NCBI GenBank assembly: GCA_045600005.1
Contig: JAZRXB010000247.1
Location: 1 to 64,000, forward strand
Reading direction: 5' to 3'
DNA length: 64,000 nucleotides
Source of the DNA: Flemingiibacterium sp045600005
GTDB taxonomy: Bacteria; Bacillota; Clostridia; Oscillospirales; CAG-272
The position numbers and the translations under genes are program-made. Positions within the stretch are counted from its first letter, which is position 1. Every line of letters starts with the position of its first letter. The notes under the pieces are model-generated. The model was not told the DNA's origin. It saw nothing but the letters and a program-made list of their open reading frames with translations, and ran no database searches. Below are positions 9,701 through 17,899 of this stretch, piece by piece.

Positions 9701-12700
9701 CCTGAACGGTCTTGGCGACAACGGCGAACCGCTCCCGGTCGAAGGCGCGATGGTCAATATCGCCGGTGAAAACGACGTGACCGATGAAACCGGTTCTTAT
9801 AAGGTCAAGCTGGAGCATACGGCAAACTACGGTTATGTCAGCTCCGTTGCCGTCGCAGGCGGCAGCGTCTATAACTACGTCTCGGTTCTGGAGGAGACGG
9901 GCGATTATCTGCTGCTCCCCGCAATGGAGACCTTCGAGCCGAAGGGACTGACGCTTCTGTACGGCAAAAGCAGCAACGCCCAGTATTGCAGCGGCAATAC
10001 CGTAATGGCGCGCAGCGACACGCTGAAAATCACGGCAAAGGTGTCGTCCGACACGATGATCCTTCCCTCCGGCGCACGTTTCTTCCTGTACCGGAACGGC
10101 AGTCTGCTGTTTGAGTTCGATCCGTCCGAGGTATCCTTCACTCAGAGCGGCAGCGTCGGTTATGCCGTGCTGTCCTTCAATCCGAAGGAAACGGTACGGG
10201 CGGGCGACCGCATCTGGGTCTCCTTCTCCGACCAGAACGGACGCGAGTATCCGGCGGTCGATCTCGGTCTGAACTTCACCACCGAGCTTTCGTTCGTTGA
10301 TTTTACCCTTCCGCTGATCGGCGCCGAGCTTGCGGAACCTGACGGGGACTTCGTTTTCGATATCATCGGCAACGCGCTGTCCTCCATCTCGCTCGGTTCT
10401 CTGGGACTCGATTACGAGCTGACGCAGCGTTCCGCTCATGCCAACGTTTCCGACGCCGAGCTGGAAGCGGGCGGCGAAAAGTATGAATGGACCGAGATGG
10501 ACTACTCCTTCGGTTTCTCCAAGAAGTACGCGGGAAAATCGAAAGCGGACAAGAACAAGGAGAAAAAGGACGACCCGTCAGAGCCCGCCGATCCGTCCGG
10601 AACGGACGCTCCGCCGCCTGCCGACACGGATGCGCCGCCGTCCGCTGACGCGGAGGATGCAGCCGCCGAAGCAGACGCTGCGCAGGAGACGATCGAACAG
10701 CTCCGCGCCGACGAACAGGTAGAAGGCGCCAAGCCGACCAAAAATTCCAGCTTCAGCACCAAGAGCTCCTATTCATGGCATCTGAAACCGGAATTCGGAT
10801 TCCGTCTGACCGTTTCCGACCGGCGCACCGAATCCGGCAGCGTCGTCACCTGCTTTGAAGACCTGACGTTCTACTTCAAGGTCAACGGCGGCGGCGAGAT
10901 CAGCGTCACGATCAACCTGCCGATCGGCATGGCGGTCGTCATCGGTCTGAATCTCAACGCGGATGTCGTGGGCGTCTACCATATGTACAACGCCTACCCG
11001 AACGACCCGACGCATACACAGGCGCTGATCCCATATAACGCCGAAGAGCTCAACATTTTCGGACGCTTCAACGACACCATCCGCGGCGAGGGGTACATTT
11101 TCCTCGACCCGTCCATTACGACCACGCTCAAGGTCAAGGCGGGCATCGTCGAGGTACAGGGCAGCGCGAAGTTCCGCTTTGACATGGACTTCCACTTCCC
11201 GTATGAGGGCGCGGTCGAGACCTACGGCGCGCTCGCGGTCGACCTCGGGTGGAAAATCAATCTCGTCGGCTTCACGGTCTACTCCAAGAACTATAAGGAT
11301 ACGCTGAACGTCCACCTGTTCGGTCAGGACGATCCCATCAGCTTCAATTATAAAAAAGCGGCAGTCCGGCTTGCCGCGCAGGGCGTTCAGAAAGCCGCGT
11401 CTGCCGGCTTCTCGGAAGAAGGCGGCGTCTTCTCGACTGATACGCCTGCCGGACGCACGTATCTTGAAAACCGTACCGGCTGGACCGGCGCGGGACTTCT
11501 GCTCGGCGCAAATTCGTCCGGTGCAGACGAACTTGTCTTACAGAACGGCGTGGGCGAGGATCCGAATCCCTGCCTGCTCCGGATGGAGGACGGGCGGATC
11601 ATGCTCGTCTTCATCGGCGACGATCCGTCCCGCAGCGACGTCAACCGCCGCGCCGTCTGGTGTTCCTTCTCCGAAAACGACGGACGCACCTTCGCCTCTC
11701 CGTTCCTACTCGACGACGACGGAACGCTTGACGATCATCCCGATCTTTTCGACCTCGGCGACAGGGTCCTTGTCACATGGTCGTCCGCCGAAACGGTCCT
11801 GCCGGACGACGCGACGGTCGAGGATGCTCTGCGCAGTCTGAACATCAAGGCGGTCTTCTACGATAAGGCGGCGAAGACCTTCGGCGAAGTCGTCGAACTC
11901 ACTAAAACGACCGACGAGGATTACTGCGCCGACACGCTCCCGCACGCTGCGTATGATCCCGAAACCGAGCGCCTGTTGCTGTTCTACACCAAGACCGAAT
12001 TTGACGAGCTGAAACAACTCGGCGATATCGGCGCGGCGGCTTCCATGACGGCTTATCTGTTCTGCGAAAACGGCGTCTGGAGCAACACCGGCAGCGCATA
12101 CGGCGACGCGGAGCTTGCTTCTCTCCCGGACGATGAAGCAAAGGACCTTTACCGCGAACAGTGGTACGGTCAGCGCTTCCTCGACGTGCGCATCGACAAC
12201 GGCAGTGAAATGCCGCGCATCATTTCAAGCGATGCGGTCAGCTACAACGGTCTGGCGCTCTTTACATGGGTGGCAGACTGGGACGGCAGTCAGGATACCA
12301 CCGGCGACCGCGACGTTTTCCTGCAGATCTATAATTTCAGCGAAAACAGCTTCACGCACATCATCCGCGTCACCGAACAGAGCGGCTCCTACACGCAGCC
12401 CCTGCTCCTTCGCACAGACGACGTGACCTATCTGTTCTTCGGCGTGCTGACCGACGGCGAGACCGGCGAGATCCGGTACTTCGACGTCAGCGAATCCATC
12501 CGCGGCGGTCAGTACATGAAGGACGCCGGACGCACCTATTACGAACTGAAAGCGATCCCCGAAGATTCCGAAGAAACGGTATGGCAGAACTTCGATACGG
12601 CTGCCGCCTGCTCCTCGCTCGAAAACTTCACCGTCTGCCAGGACGGAAACGGCGGACTGATCGTCTATTGGACGGCGCATGATTCCGAAACGGATTCTCA

Positions 12701-14576
12701 TCATATCTTCGCTTCCGTCCTTGAAGGAGACCCTGCCGGAGACGAAAAATCCGGCTGCTGGTCCGAGCCGCTCCGTCTCACGAAGGACGAAGACGTCTTC
12801 TATTCGGGCGTCGGCGCACTGTCGATCGGCGAACGGCTTCTCGTCATCAGCGGCAAGGGAAGCTATTCCGACGAAAGCGACCGGAAGCTGATCCGGCTGC
12901 ATAACAGCTGCTTCACGGATATCGCGCTTGACCGTGTGACCATTGACACGGCGCTTCCCGTTCCGGGCGGCGTCATCAGCGTGACGGCGGAGCTTTGCAG
13001 CCGCGGTCTTACCGCATCCGCCGGCGCTCACACCGTTGTGTTCACGCTGAACGGCGGAGAACCGGTCACGGCGACCGTCGAGGAACCGATTCCCGGCGCC
13101 GGACGCGCATCCGTATCCGTTTTCCTTCCGGTACCGGAATCCTTCGATACGCTGACCGTGGAAGCATCGTTCGACGGCGAAAGCCTGACGGCGGAAAAGG
13201 AAGCCGCGGCGGCGTTTGAATGGACGAACGTCCTGTTCCTCTCGGAAGGACCCCGTTTTGAAGCGGAGCTGAGCAACGTCGGCAGCCGCGCGGGCAGCAT
13301 CCGTCTGGACGCATGGACGAACAGCCGGACGGTCGGCTCGCTCACGGTCTCGCTGGAAGCGGGAGAACGGCAGAACGTCTCTCTGCCGCTCGCTCTCCGG
13401 GATGAAGATTACGTTCTGACCGCAGGCGGCAGTCTCGCCCAGGCTTCTCTCACGGTCGAAGGGACCGTCGGCGAAGACGCGGTCCTGTCGGCAGACGGAA
13501 GCGTCGTGAAACGCTTTGACGCGAACGCCGCGGCTCTGCTGCTCGGCGCCGGAAAAGTCAGCTCCGAGGTGCTTGTCATGGACAAGGGTGAAACCGCAAA
13601 GCTGACCCCCTCTATCGAAAACGGAACCGGTCTGCGCGCGTTCTGGAAAACCTCGTCGGACGAATCGGTCGTGAAGGTCACGGCGGACGGCAGTCTGACG
13701 GCGGTCGGAGACGGTTCGGCACAGATCAGCGGACTTCTGATCCCGGAAGGACTTCACAGTGAAGCCGACCGCGCCGGAAACATATCGGCTTCTGACTGGG
13801 AGACGCTGATCCCGTCCTATCTGCAAAGAACGGTCACGGCTTCCGTCAAGGTCGGCAGCGGCGGAACGATCTCGCCCTTCCTTCCGATCGCTCCGACGCA
13901 TCAGGACGGCGTGATCCCGACCGTTGAAGATTTCCGCTTCGGAACGCTCGACCCGGATGACGGCACAGGCGAAGATACCCCGACAGCCGACGATCCCGCG
14001 TGGTCCGGAAACGAGCCTGCGCCGTCCGGAAACGAATCGACCGGTTCGGAGACTCTGCGCTTCACCGATATCGACCCGAATGAATATTATTATGAACCGC
14101 TGGTCTGGGCAGTCGAAAACGGCATCGTGACGGACGGCGAGACGTTCGGACCGGAAGAAGGCTGTACGAGAGAAGAGATCGTCGTCTATCTCTGGAAAGC
14201 CGCCGGATGTCCCGAACCGTCCGAAAACGCGCCGGTCTTCCGGGATGTTGAACCCGGATGTGTGTATGAAAAAGCGGTCCGCTGGGCAGCGGAACAGCTG
14301 ATCACGCTCGGCACGGGCGGCGGACTGTTCAGCCCGGATGAAGCGGTCGACCGTGCGCAGACCGTCACCTTCCTCTGGAGAGCGTGCGGCTGTGAGCTGC
14401 CGCAGTCGTCCGAGCACAGCTTCGTCGACGTGGACAACACGGATTACTATCTGAACGCCCTGCTCTGGGCAGTCGAACACGCTGTCACCAACGGAACCAG
14501 CGAAGAAACCTTCAGCCCCTTTGAGCCCTGCACACGCGCGCAGATCATCACGTTCCTGCGGCGCACGCTTCAATAA
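6774..14576 (+). CDS. Giant SLH-anchored surface protein with Calx-beta, sialidase-like and Ig-like modules
   Basis: This 2600-residue secreted protein starts with a signal peptide (residues 1-28, ending near EAFA). Visible modules: Calx-beta-like repeats at about 41-99, 184-240 and 263-343, the first two split by an acidic insertion; a carboxypeptidase-regulatory-like fold at about 985-1026; a Pro/Asp/Ala-rich linker at about 1260-1315; a sialidase/BNR-like beta-propeller candidate at about 1590-2030; a CARDB-like segment at about 2060-2150; a Big_2-type Ig domain at about 2265-2322; and three SLH domains at about 2430-2600 that would bind pyruvylated secondary cell-wall polymer. SD AAAGAGG precedes the ATG. 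No catalytic residues could be assigned, so adhesion or polymer binding is as likely as hydrolysis. Its stop codon lies within a direct repeat that flanks a mobile-element copy. Confidence 0.8.
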   Translation: MIKRFRQRAVSLLLTAGMLLPMASEAFAVQPAGEQSGSAGGFNFEYSEYAADEKDSLTIRVTRSGAGEGEAVVTFKVADLLTEYGKDYVVLDADGHELTRVEGSKPSLSDLEEDEPEDERTEEQSETSDVPPAASAEKKEGSSLMNAAYAYLDIPDAEEKKETENQMEGLLENAADFFIEAQGAWGQLRFAPGEETKSITVRPIDNDTSDGTRVFLLSLTGASGEFQVAPNATTYVSLIDDEPAIRQAYELIGEPVTLTPEAPEAQFTIRRTEGVGAFGKVYLSTVGGTAPDGSYEEMIYRTVSFLPGETEKTASVRAFDFSEGGTFGVRLEALDGVEIGDDYLEFSMERRSDAPLMLLTAPSGAVLLGSRYTTLRGTGASSWPVWGLDCGLYDTYWKKDVTGGDGDNCAKFVSNVIPWDDAPFYYDTYSALEVRNENKDKHSMLVTVNPYDFTGVYGLAARIKTDGKGSSKKTYFEIDSDQTYSGSIASWKKSGSFDWTDVILNTGAVNRDAYIKFAVTPDSSGDFNKPHSLLAYPAFIWAEYDFDLRKSNGSFSRMVYDFDGHLPGESGFETVTFYDDETQVVYDPGTVVVQDSSADNVSGFYASADAVVTITAEKEAQNLSKGIFLKGVYLASTDVAASQIPSADNAGKSVSKAVYYAASDGVVTLSLNQALVSKLITAGVVSSTNKERESIRIYPVFEQEKVIVTFRAADDNGSVFLHVSEAYQNKLNVGGQPIVSSIGGSGRAYAVAVPIHSVLRMGATPANGRMMNGILCEDANGSSLVYRKAGGTLYSAMEKSGIPITSTDYARADIPVSRDTTLTPNTEKQSITVCYFDRTGVTDSNRPDDLTNRVVCFDNEVASGADGVLYFDDVCLGQTFTFTAIPPEGCYTVWVNMTGDTNGDGKLSDAEKAAEARWRGDQSAENPWYYVGDRLSVTLKKDGTRYCYQFMKKDTSGVSEIRTGRIERQNSTFWRILNGLGDNGEPLPVEGAMVNIAGENDVTDETGSYKVKLEHTANYGYVSSVAVAGGSVYNYVSVLEETGDYLLLPAMETFEPKGLTLLYGKSSNAQYCSGNTVMARSDTLKITAKVSSDTMILPSGARFFLYRNGSLLFEFDPSEVSFTQSGSVGYAVLSFNPKETVRAGDRIWVSFSDQNGREYPAVDLGLNFTTELSFVDFTLPLIGAELAEPDGDFVFDIIGNALSSISLGSLGLDYELTQRSAHANVSDAELEAGGEKYEWTEMDYSFGFSKKYAGKSKADKNKEKKDDPSEPADPSGTDAPPPADTDAPPSADAEDAAAEADAAQETIEQLRADEQVEGAKPTKNSSFSTKSSYSWHLKPEFGFRLTVSDRRTESGSVVTCFEDLTFYFKVNGGGEISVTINLPIGMAVVIGLNLNADVVGVYHMYNAYPNDPTHTQALIPYNAEELNIFGRFNDTIRGEGYIFLDPSITTTLKVKAGIVEVQGSAKFRFDMDFHFPYEGAVETYGALAVDLGWKINLVGFTVYSKNYKDTLNVHLFGQDDPISFNYKKAAVRLAAQGVQKAASAGFSEEGGVFSTDTPAGRTYLENRTGWTGAGLLLGANSSGADELVLQNGVGEDPNPCLLRMEDGRIMLVFIGDDPSRSDVNRRAVWCSFSENDGRTFASPFLLDDDGTLDDHPDLFDLGDRVLVTWSSAETVLPDDATVEDALRSLNIKAVFYDKAAKTFGEVVELTKTTDEDYCADTLPHAAYDPETERLLLFYTKTEFDELKQLGDIGAAASMTAYLFCENGVWSNTGSAYGDAELASLPDDEAKDLYREQWYGQRFLDVRIDNGSEMPRIISSDAVSYNGLALFTWVADWDGSQDTTGDRDVFLQIYNFSENSFTHIIRVTEQSGSYTQPLLLRTDDVTYLFFGVLTDGETGEIRYFDVSESIRGGQYMKDAGRTYYELKAIPEDSEETVWQNFDTAAACSSLENFTVCQDGNGGLIVYWTAHDSETDSHHIFASVLEGDPAGDEKSGCWSEPLRLTKDEDVFYSGVGALSIGERLLVISGKGSYSDESDRKLIRLHNSCFTDIALDRVTIDTALPVPGGVISVTAELCSRGLTASAGAHTVVFTLNGGEPVTATVEEPIPGAGRASVSVFLPVPESFDTLTVEASFDGESLTAEKEAAAAFEWTNVLFLSEGPRFEAELSNVGSRAGSIRLDAWTNSRTVGSLTVSLEAGERQNVSLPLALRDEDYVLTAGGSLAQASLTVEGTVGEDAVLSADGSVVKRFDANAAALLLGAGKVSSEVLVMDKGETAKLTPSIENGTGLRAFWKTSSDESVVKVTADGSLTAVGDGSAQISGLLIPEGLHSEADRAGNISASDWETLIPSYLQRTVTASVKVGSGGTISPFLPIAPTHQDGVIPTVEDFRFGTLDPDDGTGEDTPTADDPAWSGNEPAPSGNESTGSETLRFTDIDPNEYYYEPLVWAVENGIVTDGETFGPEEGCTREEIVVYLWKAAGCPEPSENAPVFRDVEPGCVYEKAVRWAAEQLITLGTGGGLFSPDEAVDRAQTVTFLWRACGCELPQSSEHSFVDVDNTDYYLNALLWAVEHAVTNGTSEETFSPFEPCTRAQIITFLRRTLQ

Positions 14577-14790
14577 ATAACAGTCGATTGTAAAACTTCG
14601 TTTTACAATCGGTACTCGCGCTTATCGCTGCTGACAAAATTTATTTTGTCAGCTCTCCCCATTTCGGCGCGAGGGCTCGCTCTGGCTCGCCTTAGAGGAG
14701 TTTTTATGTCGGCAAAGCCGGCATAAAAACGGATTTTATTATAACGCTTGTCATCTTAAAGCATTAAACGATCGGCTGCAATAAATAACA
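14571..14790 (+). mobile_element. Dispersed hairpin element, copy 1, with flanking direct repeat
   Basis: The element spans about 14581-14778 (198 bases) and ends in imperfect inverted repeats (CAGTCGATTGT / ACGATCGGCTG). It contains stem-loops CGATTGTAAAAC/TTTTACAATCG, CTGACAAAA/TTTTGTCAG and a TTTTTATGTCGGC/GCCGGCATAAAAA pair. CAATAAATAACA occurs on both sides (14571-14582 and 14779-14790), consistent with a target duplication of 10-12 bases. The left repeat contains the stop codon of the giant surface gene. No transposase is encoded, so this is a MITE-like, trans-mobilised element. Further copies are near 24.97 and 56.62 kb. Confidence 0.75.
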
Positions 14791-14805
14791 AAAGGAGAAT
14801 CAGTC

Positions 14806-14970
14806 ATGGAAAAAAAGGAACCCTGCAAGAAGAAATCCGCCAAAAAAGAGAAAGCGGTCAAGCTCCCTGACAAGAAGCTCGAAAACGTGACCGGCGGCGG
14901 TCTTAACAACGTCATTCCGACCGATACGCACGACATCAGCAACGACACCAAGAAAAAGGTCCAGCTCTGA
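14806..14970 (+). CDS. Small peptide with double-glycine-leader-like motif
   Basis: A 54-residue reading frame begins at an ATG preceded by AAAGGAG. The N-terminal part is Lys-rich, followed by the segment LPDKKLENVTGGG, which resembles the double-glycine leader of secreted bacteriocin and RiPP precursors (hydrophobic residues at -12/-7/-4 and GG at -2/-1). Cleavage after GG would leave a polar C-terminal peptide of about 23 residues without Cys. No peptidase-containing ABC exporter or modification enzyme is nearby. The frame is followed by a perfect hairpin. It could be an exported peptide, an orphan precursor, or an unrelated small protein; function is unknown. Confidence 0.55.
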   Translation: MEKKEPCKKKSAKKEKAVKLPDKKLENVTGGGLNNVIPTDTHDISNDTKKKVQL

Positions 14971-14983
14971 AACACATTTACAT

Positions 14984-15070
14984 CACGCATGGGACGAACA
15001 GTCCCATGCGTGTTTGCATTGGACGAACAGTCCCGTGCGTGTTTGCATTGGACGAACAGTCCCGTGCGTG
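14984..15070 (+). repeat. 29-bp tandem repeat (about 2.7 units) with hairpin
   Basis: GGACGAACAGTCCC begins at 14992, 15021 and 15050, a period of 29 bases, with each unit followed by (A/G)TGCGTGTTTGCATT. The first unit sits in a perfect 12-bp hairpin (14984-14995 with 15001-15012) that could end transcription of the small-peptide gene, although a T run is lacking. The two later units change one stem base. Confidence 0.85.
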
Positions 15071-15152
15071 ATCTTCCCTGCCGGATATCAAAAAACGGTT
15101 TCGTCATATGACGGAACCGCTTGGCAGGACTTGCTTTTCCCAAAAACAGATA

Positions 15153-15179
15153 GGTTCCGGACGAAGCCCGTCCGGAACC
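15153..15179. terminator. Bidirectional terminator at pgsA 3' end
   Basis: A perfect stem (GGTTCCGGACG with CGTCCGGAACC) has T-rich sequence on the plus side (15183-15188) and AAAAACA on the other, so it can terminate pgsA and any plus-strand readthrough. Confidence 0.85.
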
Positions 15180-15186
15180 GACTTTT

Positions 15187-15774
15187 TTATTTGGTGGGAT
15201 CGAGATATTTCCAATAGGATTTCATATAGCTGACGCCGGACCAGATCGTCATGATCGTCATCAGCGCCATCGTGATGTAGCTGAACAGATACATATCGTG
15301 AAGCGGCGAGCTCTGCGGGATGATGACCGGCTCCAGCAGGATCGTGATCACGCAGATGATCTGCGTCACGGTCTTGACCTTGCCGAGCCACTTTGCGGCA
15401 ATGACGATGTTCGCATTGCTCGATACGATCAGACGCATCGACGTGATCGCCAGCTCGCGGAAAATGACGATCAGCGCGACCCATACGAAAATACCGCGCA
15501 GATATTCGTATCTTGTCAGGATCGCCAGCATCGCACCGAAGATCATGAACTTATCCGCCAGCGGATCGATGAATTTTCCGAAGTCGGTGATCATGTTGCA
15601 CTTGCGCGCGATCATTCCGTCAAGCATATCGGTCAGCGCCGTCAGGATGAAGATCGCCGCGCCGATGATGCGGGACCACGTGTCGGGCAGGAAGGAAAAC
15701 GGTACGATGATGACCACCATGAATAACGGAACCATGATAACGCGCATCAGAGACAGTTTATTCGGCAGATTCAT
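15187..15774 (-). CDS. pgsA: CDP-diacylglycerol-glycerol-3-phosphate 3-phosphatidyltransferase
   Basis: The 195-residue integral membrane enzyme has the CDP-alcohol phosphotransferase signature (DMLDGMIAR, then FGKFIDPLADK), in which the Asp residues bind metal and CDP-DAG. It makes phosphatidylglycerophosphate, the committed step to phosphatidylglycerol and cardiolipin. Several hydrophobic helices follow the motif. It lies 14 bases downstream of rimO, an arrangement seen in many Firmicutes, and is probably cotranscribed with rimO. Confidence 0.93.
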   Translation of the reverse strand: MNLPNKLSLMRVIMVPLFMVVIIVPFSFLPDTWSRIIGAAIFILTALTDMLDGMIARKCNMITDFGKFIDPLADKFMIFGAMLAILTRYEYLRGIFVWVALIVIFRELAITSMRLIVSSNANIVIAAKWLGKVKTVTQIICVITILLEPVIIPQSSPLHDMYLFSYITMALMTIMTIWSGVSYMKSYWKYLDPTK

Positions 15775-15788
15775 AGAATACCTCCCAT

Positions 15789-17123
15789 TCAGATACGTTC
15801 TCCGATGAGGTCGTAATCGACCGCTTCGGAGATACGGACTTTGACGAACTGACCTTCCGCAACGCTGTTCTTTTTCGCGCGGAAATAGACCTTTCCGTCG
15901 ATCTCGGCGGCGTCGGCGGCGCTTCTGCCGTAGAACGCTTCGGAAACGGGGTCGTAGCCTTCGCAGAGGACTTCCAGCTTCTTCCCGACTTTTTTGTCGT
16001 TCAGTTCCTCGCTGATCCCGCCCTGCGTGCGCATGATGATGTCGTAACGGTCCTGCTTGACCTGTTCGTCGATCTGATCGGGCAGCTCAGCGGCGGGCGT
16101 GCCTTCCTCGCACGAATAGGTGAACGCGCCGAGCCGGTCGAAGCGGGCTTCCTTGACATATTCACACAGCTCGGTGAAATCCTCCTCGGTCTCGCCGGGA
16201 AAACCGACGATCACGGTCGTGCGGATGGTGATGCCCGGAACGTTTTCGCGCAGCTTCTTCACGACCGAACGGATCAGCGCGCCGTCGCCGTGACGGTTCA
16301 TCGCTTTCAGCATTCTGTCGGAAATATGCTGGATCGGCAGGTCGATGTATTTCAGCACGCGGGGATTGGTCTTAAAGACCTCGATCAGCTCGTCGGTGAT
16401 CTTGTCGGGATAGCAGTAGAGGACGCGGATCCACGGGATCTTCGTTTCCTCCGTCAGCTTCGTCAGAAGCTCCGCCAGCTTATATTCGCCGTACAGATCG
16501 AGTCCGTAGCGGCTGGTATCCTGCGCGACGACACATAGCTCCTTTACGCCAAGCTCTTCCATCGTCTTTGCCTCGGCGATCAGGTCTTCCATCGGACGGC
16601 TGCGGAAGCGTCCGCGGATGGACGGGATCGCGCAGTACGTGCAGCGGTTGTCGCAGCCTTCGGCGATCTTGAGGTACGCGAAATACTCCGGCGTCGTGAC
16701 GATGCGTTCGCCGCCGAGCTTTACTTCATTCTTGTCCTCATAGGACGAATATTTCTTTCCCGCGGCAGCCGCTCCGACCGCTTCGACGATATGGTGGATG
16801 CTGCCCACGCCGAGGATCGCGTCGACCTCCGGCAGCTCCTTGAAGATCTCGTCGCGGTAGCGTTCCGCCATGCAGCCGGTGACGACGATCCCCTTTAACG
16901 TGCGGTTCTTTTTCAGCCAGCCGATATCAATGATGTTGTCGATGGCTTCCTGTTTTGCGCTTTCGATGAAGCCGCAGGTGTTGATGACGATGACGTCGGC
17001 GTCGATATCCTCCGAGACGATCTCGTAACCGGCGTCGTAAAGCTCGTGCAGCATGACCTCGGTGTCAAGCTGATTCTTCGGGCAGCCGAGCGAGACAAAC
17101 CCAACCTTGATTTTTTTGCTCAT
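15789..17123 (-). CDS. rimO: Ribosomal protein S12 methylthiotransferase
   Basis: This 444-residue radical SAM enzyme has an N-terminal UPF0004 domain beginning GFVSLGCPKNQLDTE (a cluster Cys in SLGCPKN), a radical SAM core with CDNRCTYC (CxxxCxxC), and a C-terminal TRAM domain. The NQLDTE variant and the length fit RimO rather than MiaB. It adds a methylthio group to an Asp of ribosomal protein S12. It precedes pgsA and follows recX on the same strand. Confidence 0.93.
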   Translation of the reverse strand: MSKKIKVGFVSLGCPKNQLDTEVMLHELYDAGYEIVSEDIDADVIVINTCGFIESAKQEAIDNIIDIGWLKKNRTLKGIVVTGCMAERYRDEIFKELPEVDAILGVGSIHHIVEAVGAAAAGKKYSSYEDKNEVKLGGERIVTTPEYFAYLKIAEGCDNRCTYCAIPSIRGRFRSRPMEDLIAEAKTMEELGVKELCVVAQDTSRYGLDLYGEYKLAELLTKLTEETKIPWIRVLYCYPDKITDELIEVFKTNPRVLKYIDLPIQHISDRMLKAMNRHGDGALIRSVVKKLRENVPGITIRTTVIVGFPGETEEDFTELCEYVKEARFDRLGAFTYSCEEGTPAAELPDQIDEQVKQDRYDIIMRTQGGISEELNDKKVGKKLEVLCEGYDPVSEAFYGRSAADAAEIDGKVYFRAKKNSVAEGQFVKVRISEAVDYDLIGERI

Positions 17124-17170
17124 GTTCTTTCCGAACCTTTCAGAATCGTTTATATTTCGGAAACTTTCGC

Positions 17171-17899
17171 TCAGACAGACCGATCTTCCCTCTCCCGCCT
17201 GAGCTGACGGAGGACCGCTCTGGTTTCGGACGGCGGATAACCGAGCCGGAACAGGGACGCGCAGAGCTTTTCGCGGTAAGCCGGATCGTCCGCCTTAGCC
17301 GCGTCGAGCTTCCGCTCGACCAGCTTTCGCAGATTGCCTTCAAAGTCGATCTCGGCGAGAAATCCATCCAGCCGCTCGTCCAGTATCCCGCGTGAAAAGC
17401 CCTTGTGGATCAGCTCGGCTTTCACGCGCGCGGGACCGTACAGCTTTCCGTTCGCCAGACTGTCGACCGTCCGCTCCAGCATACGCGCTTCGTCGATGTA
17501 CCCCATCCGGACGATCTCGTCCGCCGCTTCCTCCGAAAGCTCCCGGTCGAACCCGCGGCTCCGCAGCCTGGCGATCAGCGCGGACCGCGTCTGATCCGAG
17601 TAGGACAGCAGGTCCATTCCCTTTTTGACGGCTTCCCACAGCTTTGCGTCATACTCGAGCGCGTCATACTGCCCGGTCGTCAGTTCATAGGGGAGGTTTC
17701 CCGGTCCGATGCGCGCCGTGTCGTAAAGCTGCTTCACCGAAACCGTCAGAGAGACGAAATCCGAATGCCGGACAACACCGTCCGTCCCGGATTCCATCCT
17801 GACAGTCAGCGACACCTCGTCGCTCCCCATGTCGTTTTTCAGCTCCGTGACGACGATGCGCATACCGGACCTGCCGCCGTTTTGTGTGCCGTCCTGCAT
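17171..17899 (-). CDS. recX: Regulatory protein RecX
   Basis: The 242-residue protein contains the three-helix RecX repeats (for example LIARLRSRGFDRE, LIHKGFSRGIL and LFRLGYPPSETRAVL). RecX binds the RecA filament groove and controls its growth. The first ATG directly follows the recA stop codon (TAAATG); an internal ATG at 17863, preceded by GGCAGG, is a credible alternative start. Adjacency to recA supports the assignment and translational coupling. Confidence 0.88.
   Translation of the reverse strand: MQDGTQNGGRSGMRIVVTELKNDMGSDEVSLTVRMESGTDGVVRHSDFVSLTVSVKQLYDTARIGPGNLPYELTTGQYDALEYDAKLWEAVKKGMDLLSYSDQTRSALIARLRSRGFDRELSEEAADEIVRMGYIDEARMLERTVDSLANGKLYGPARVKAELIHKGFSRGILDERLDGFLAEIDFEGNLRKLVERKLDAAKADDPAYREKLCASLFRLGYPPSETRAVLRQLRREREDRSV

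Noticed and set aside
12225..14573. A 782-residue open frame on the minus strand across the giant gene
   Set aside because: It is a long GC-rich shadow of the plus-strand gene, with no SD, no domain and Arg/Asp-heavy composition.
14984..15070. CRISPR array
   Set aside because: The units are directly tandem with no unique spacers and no cas genes nearby.
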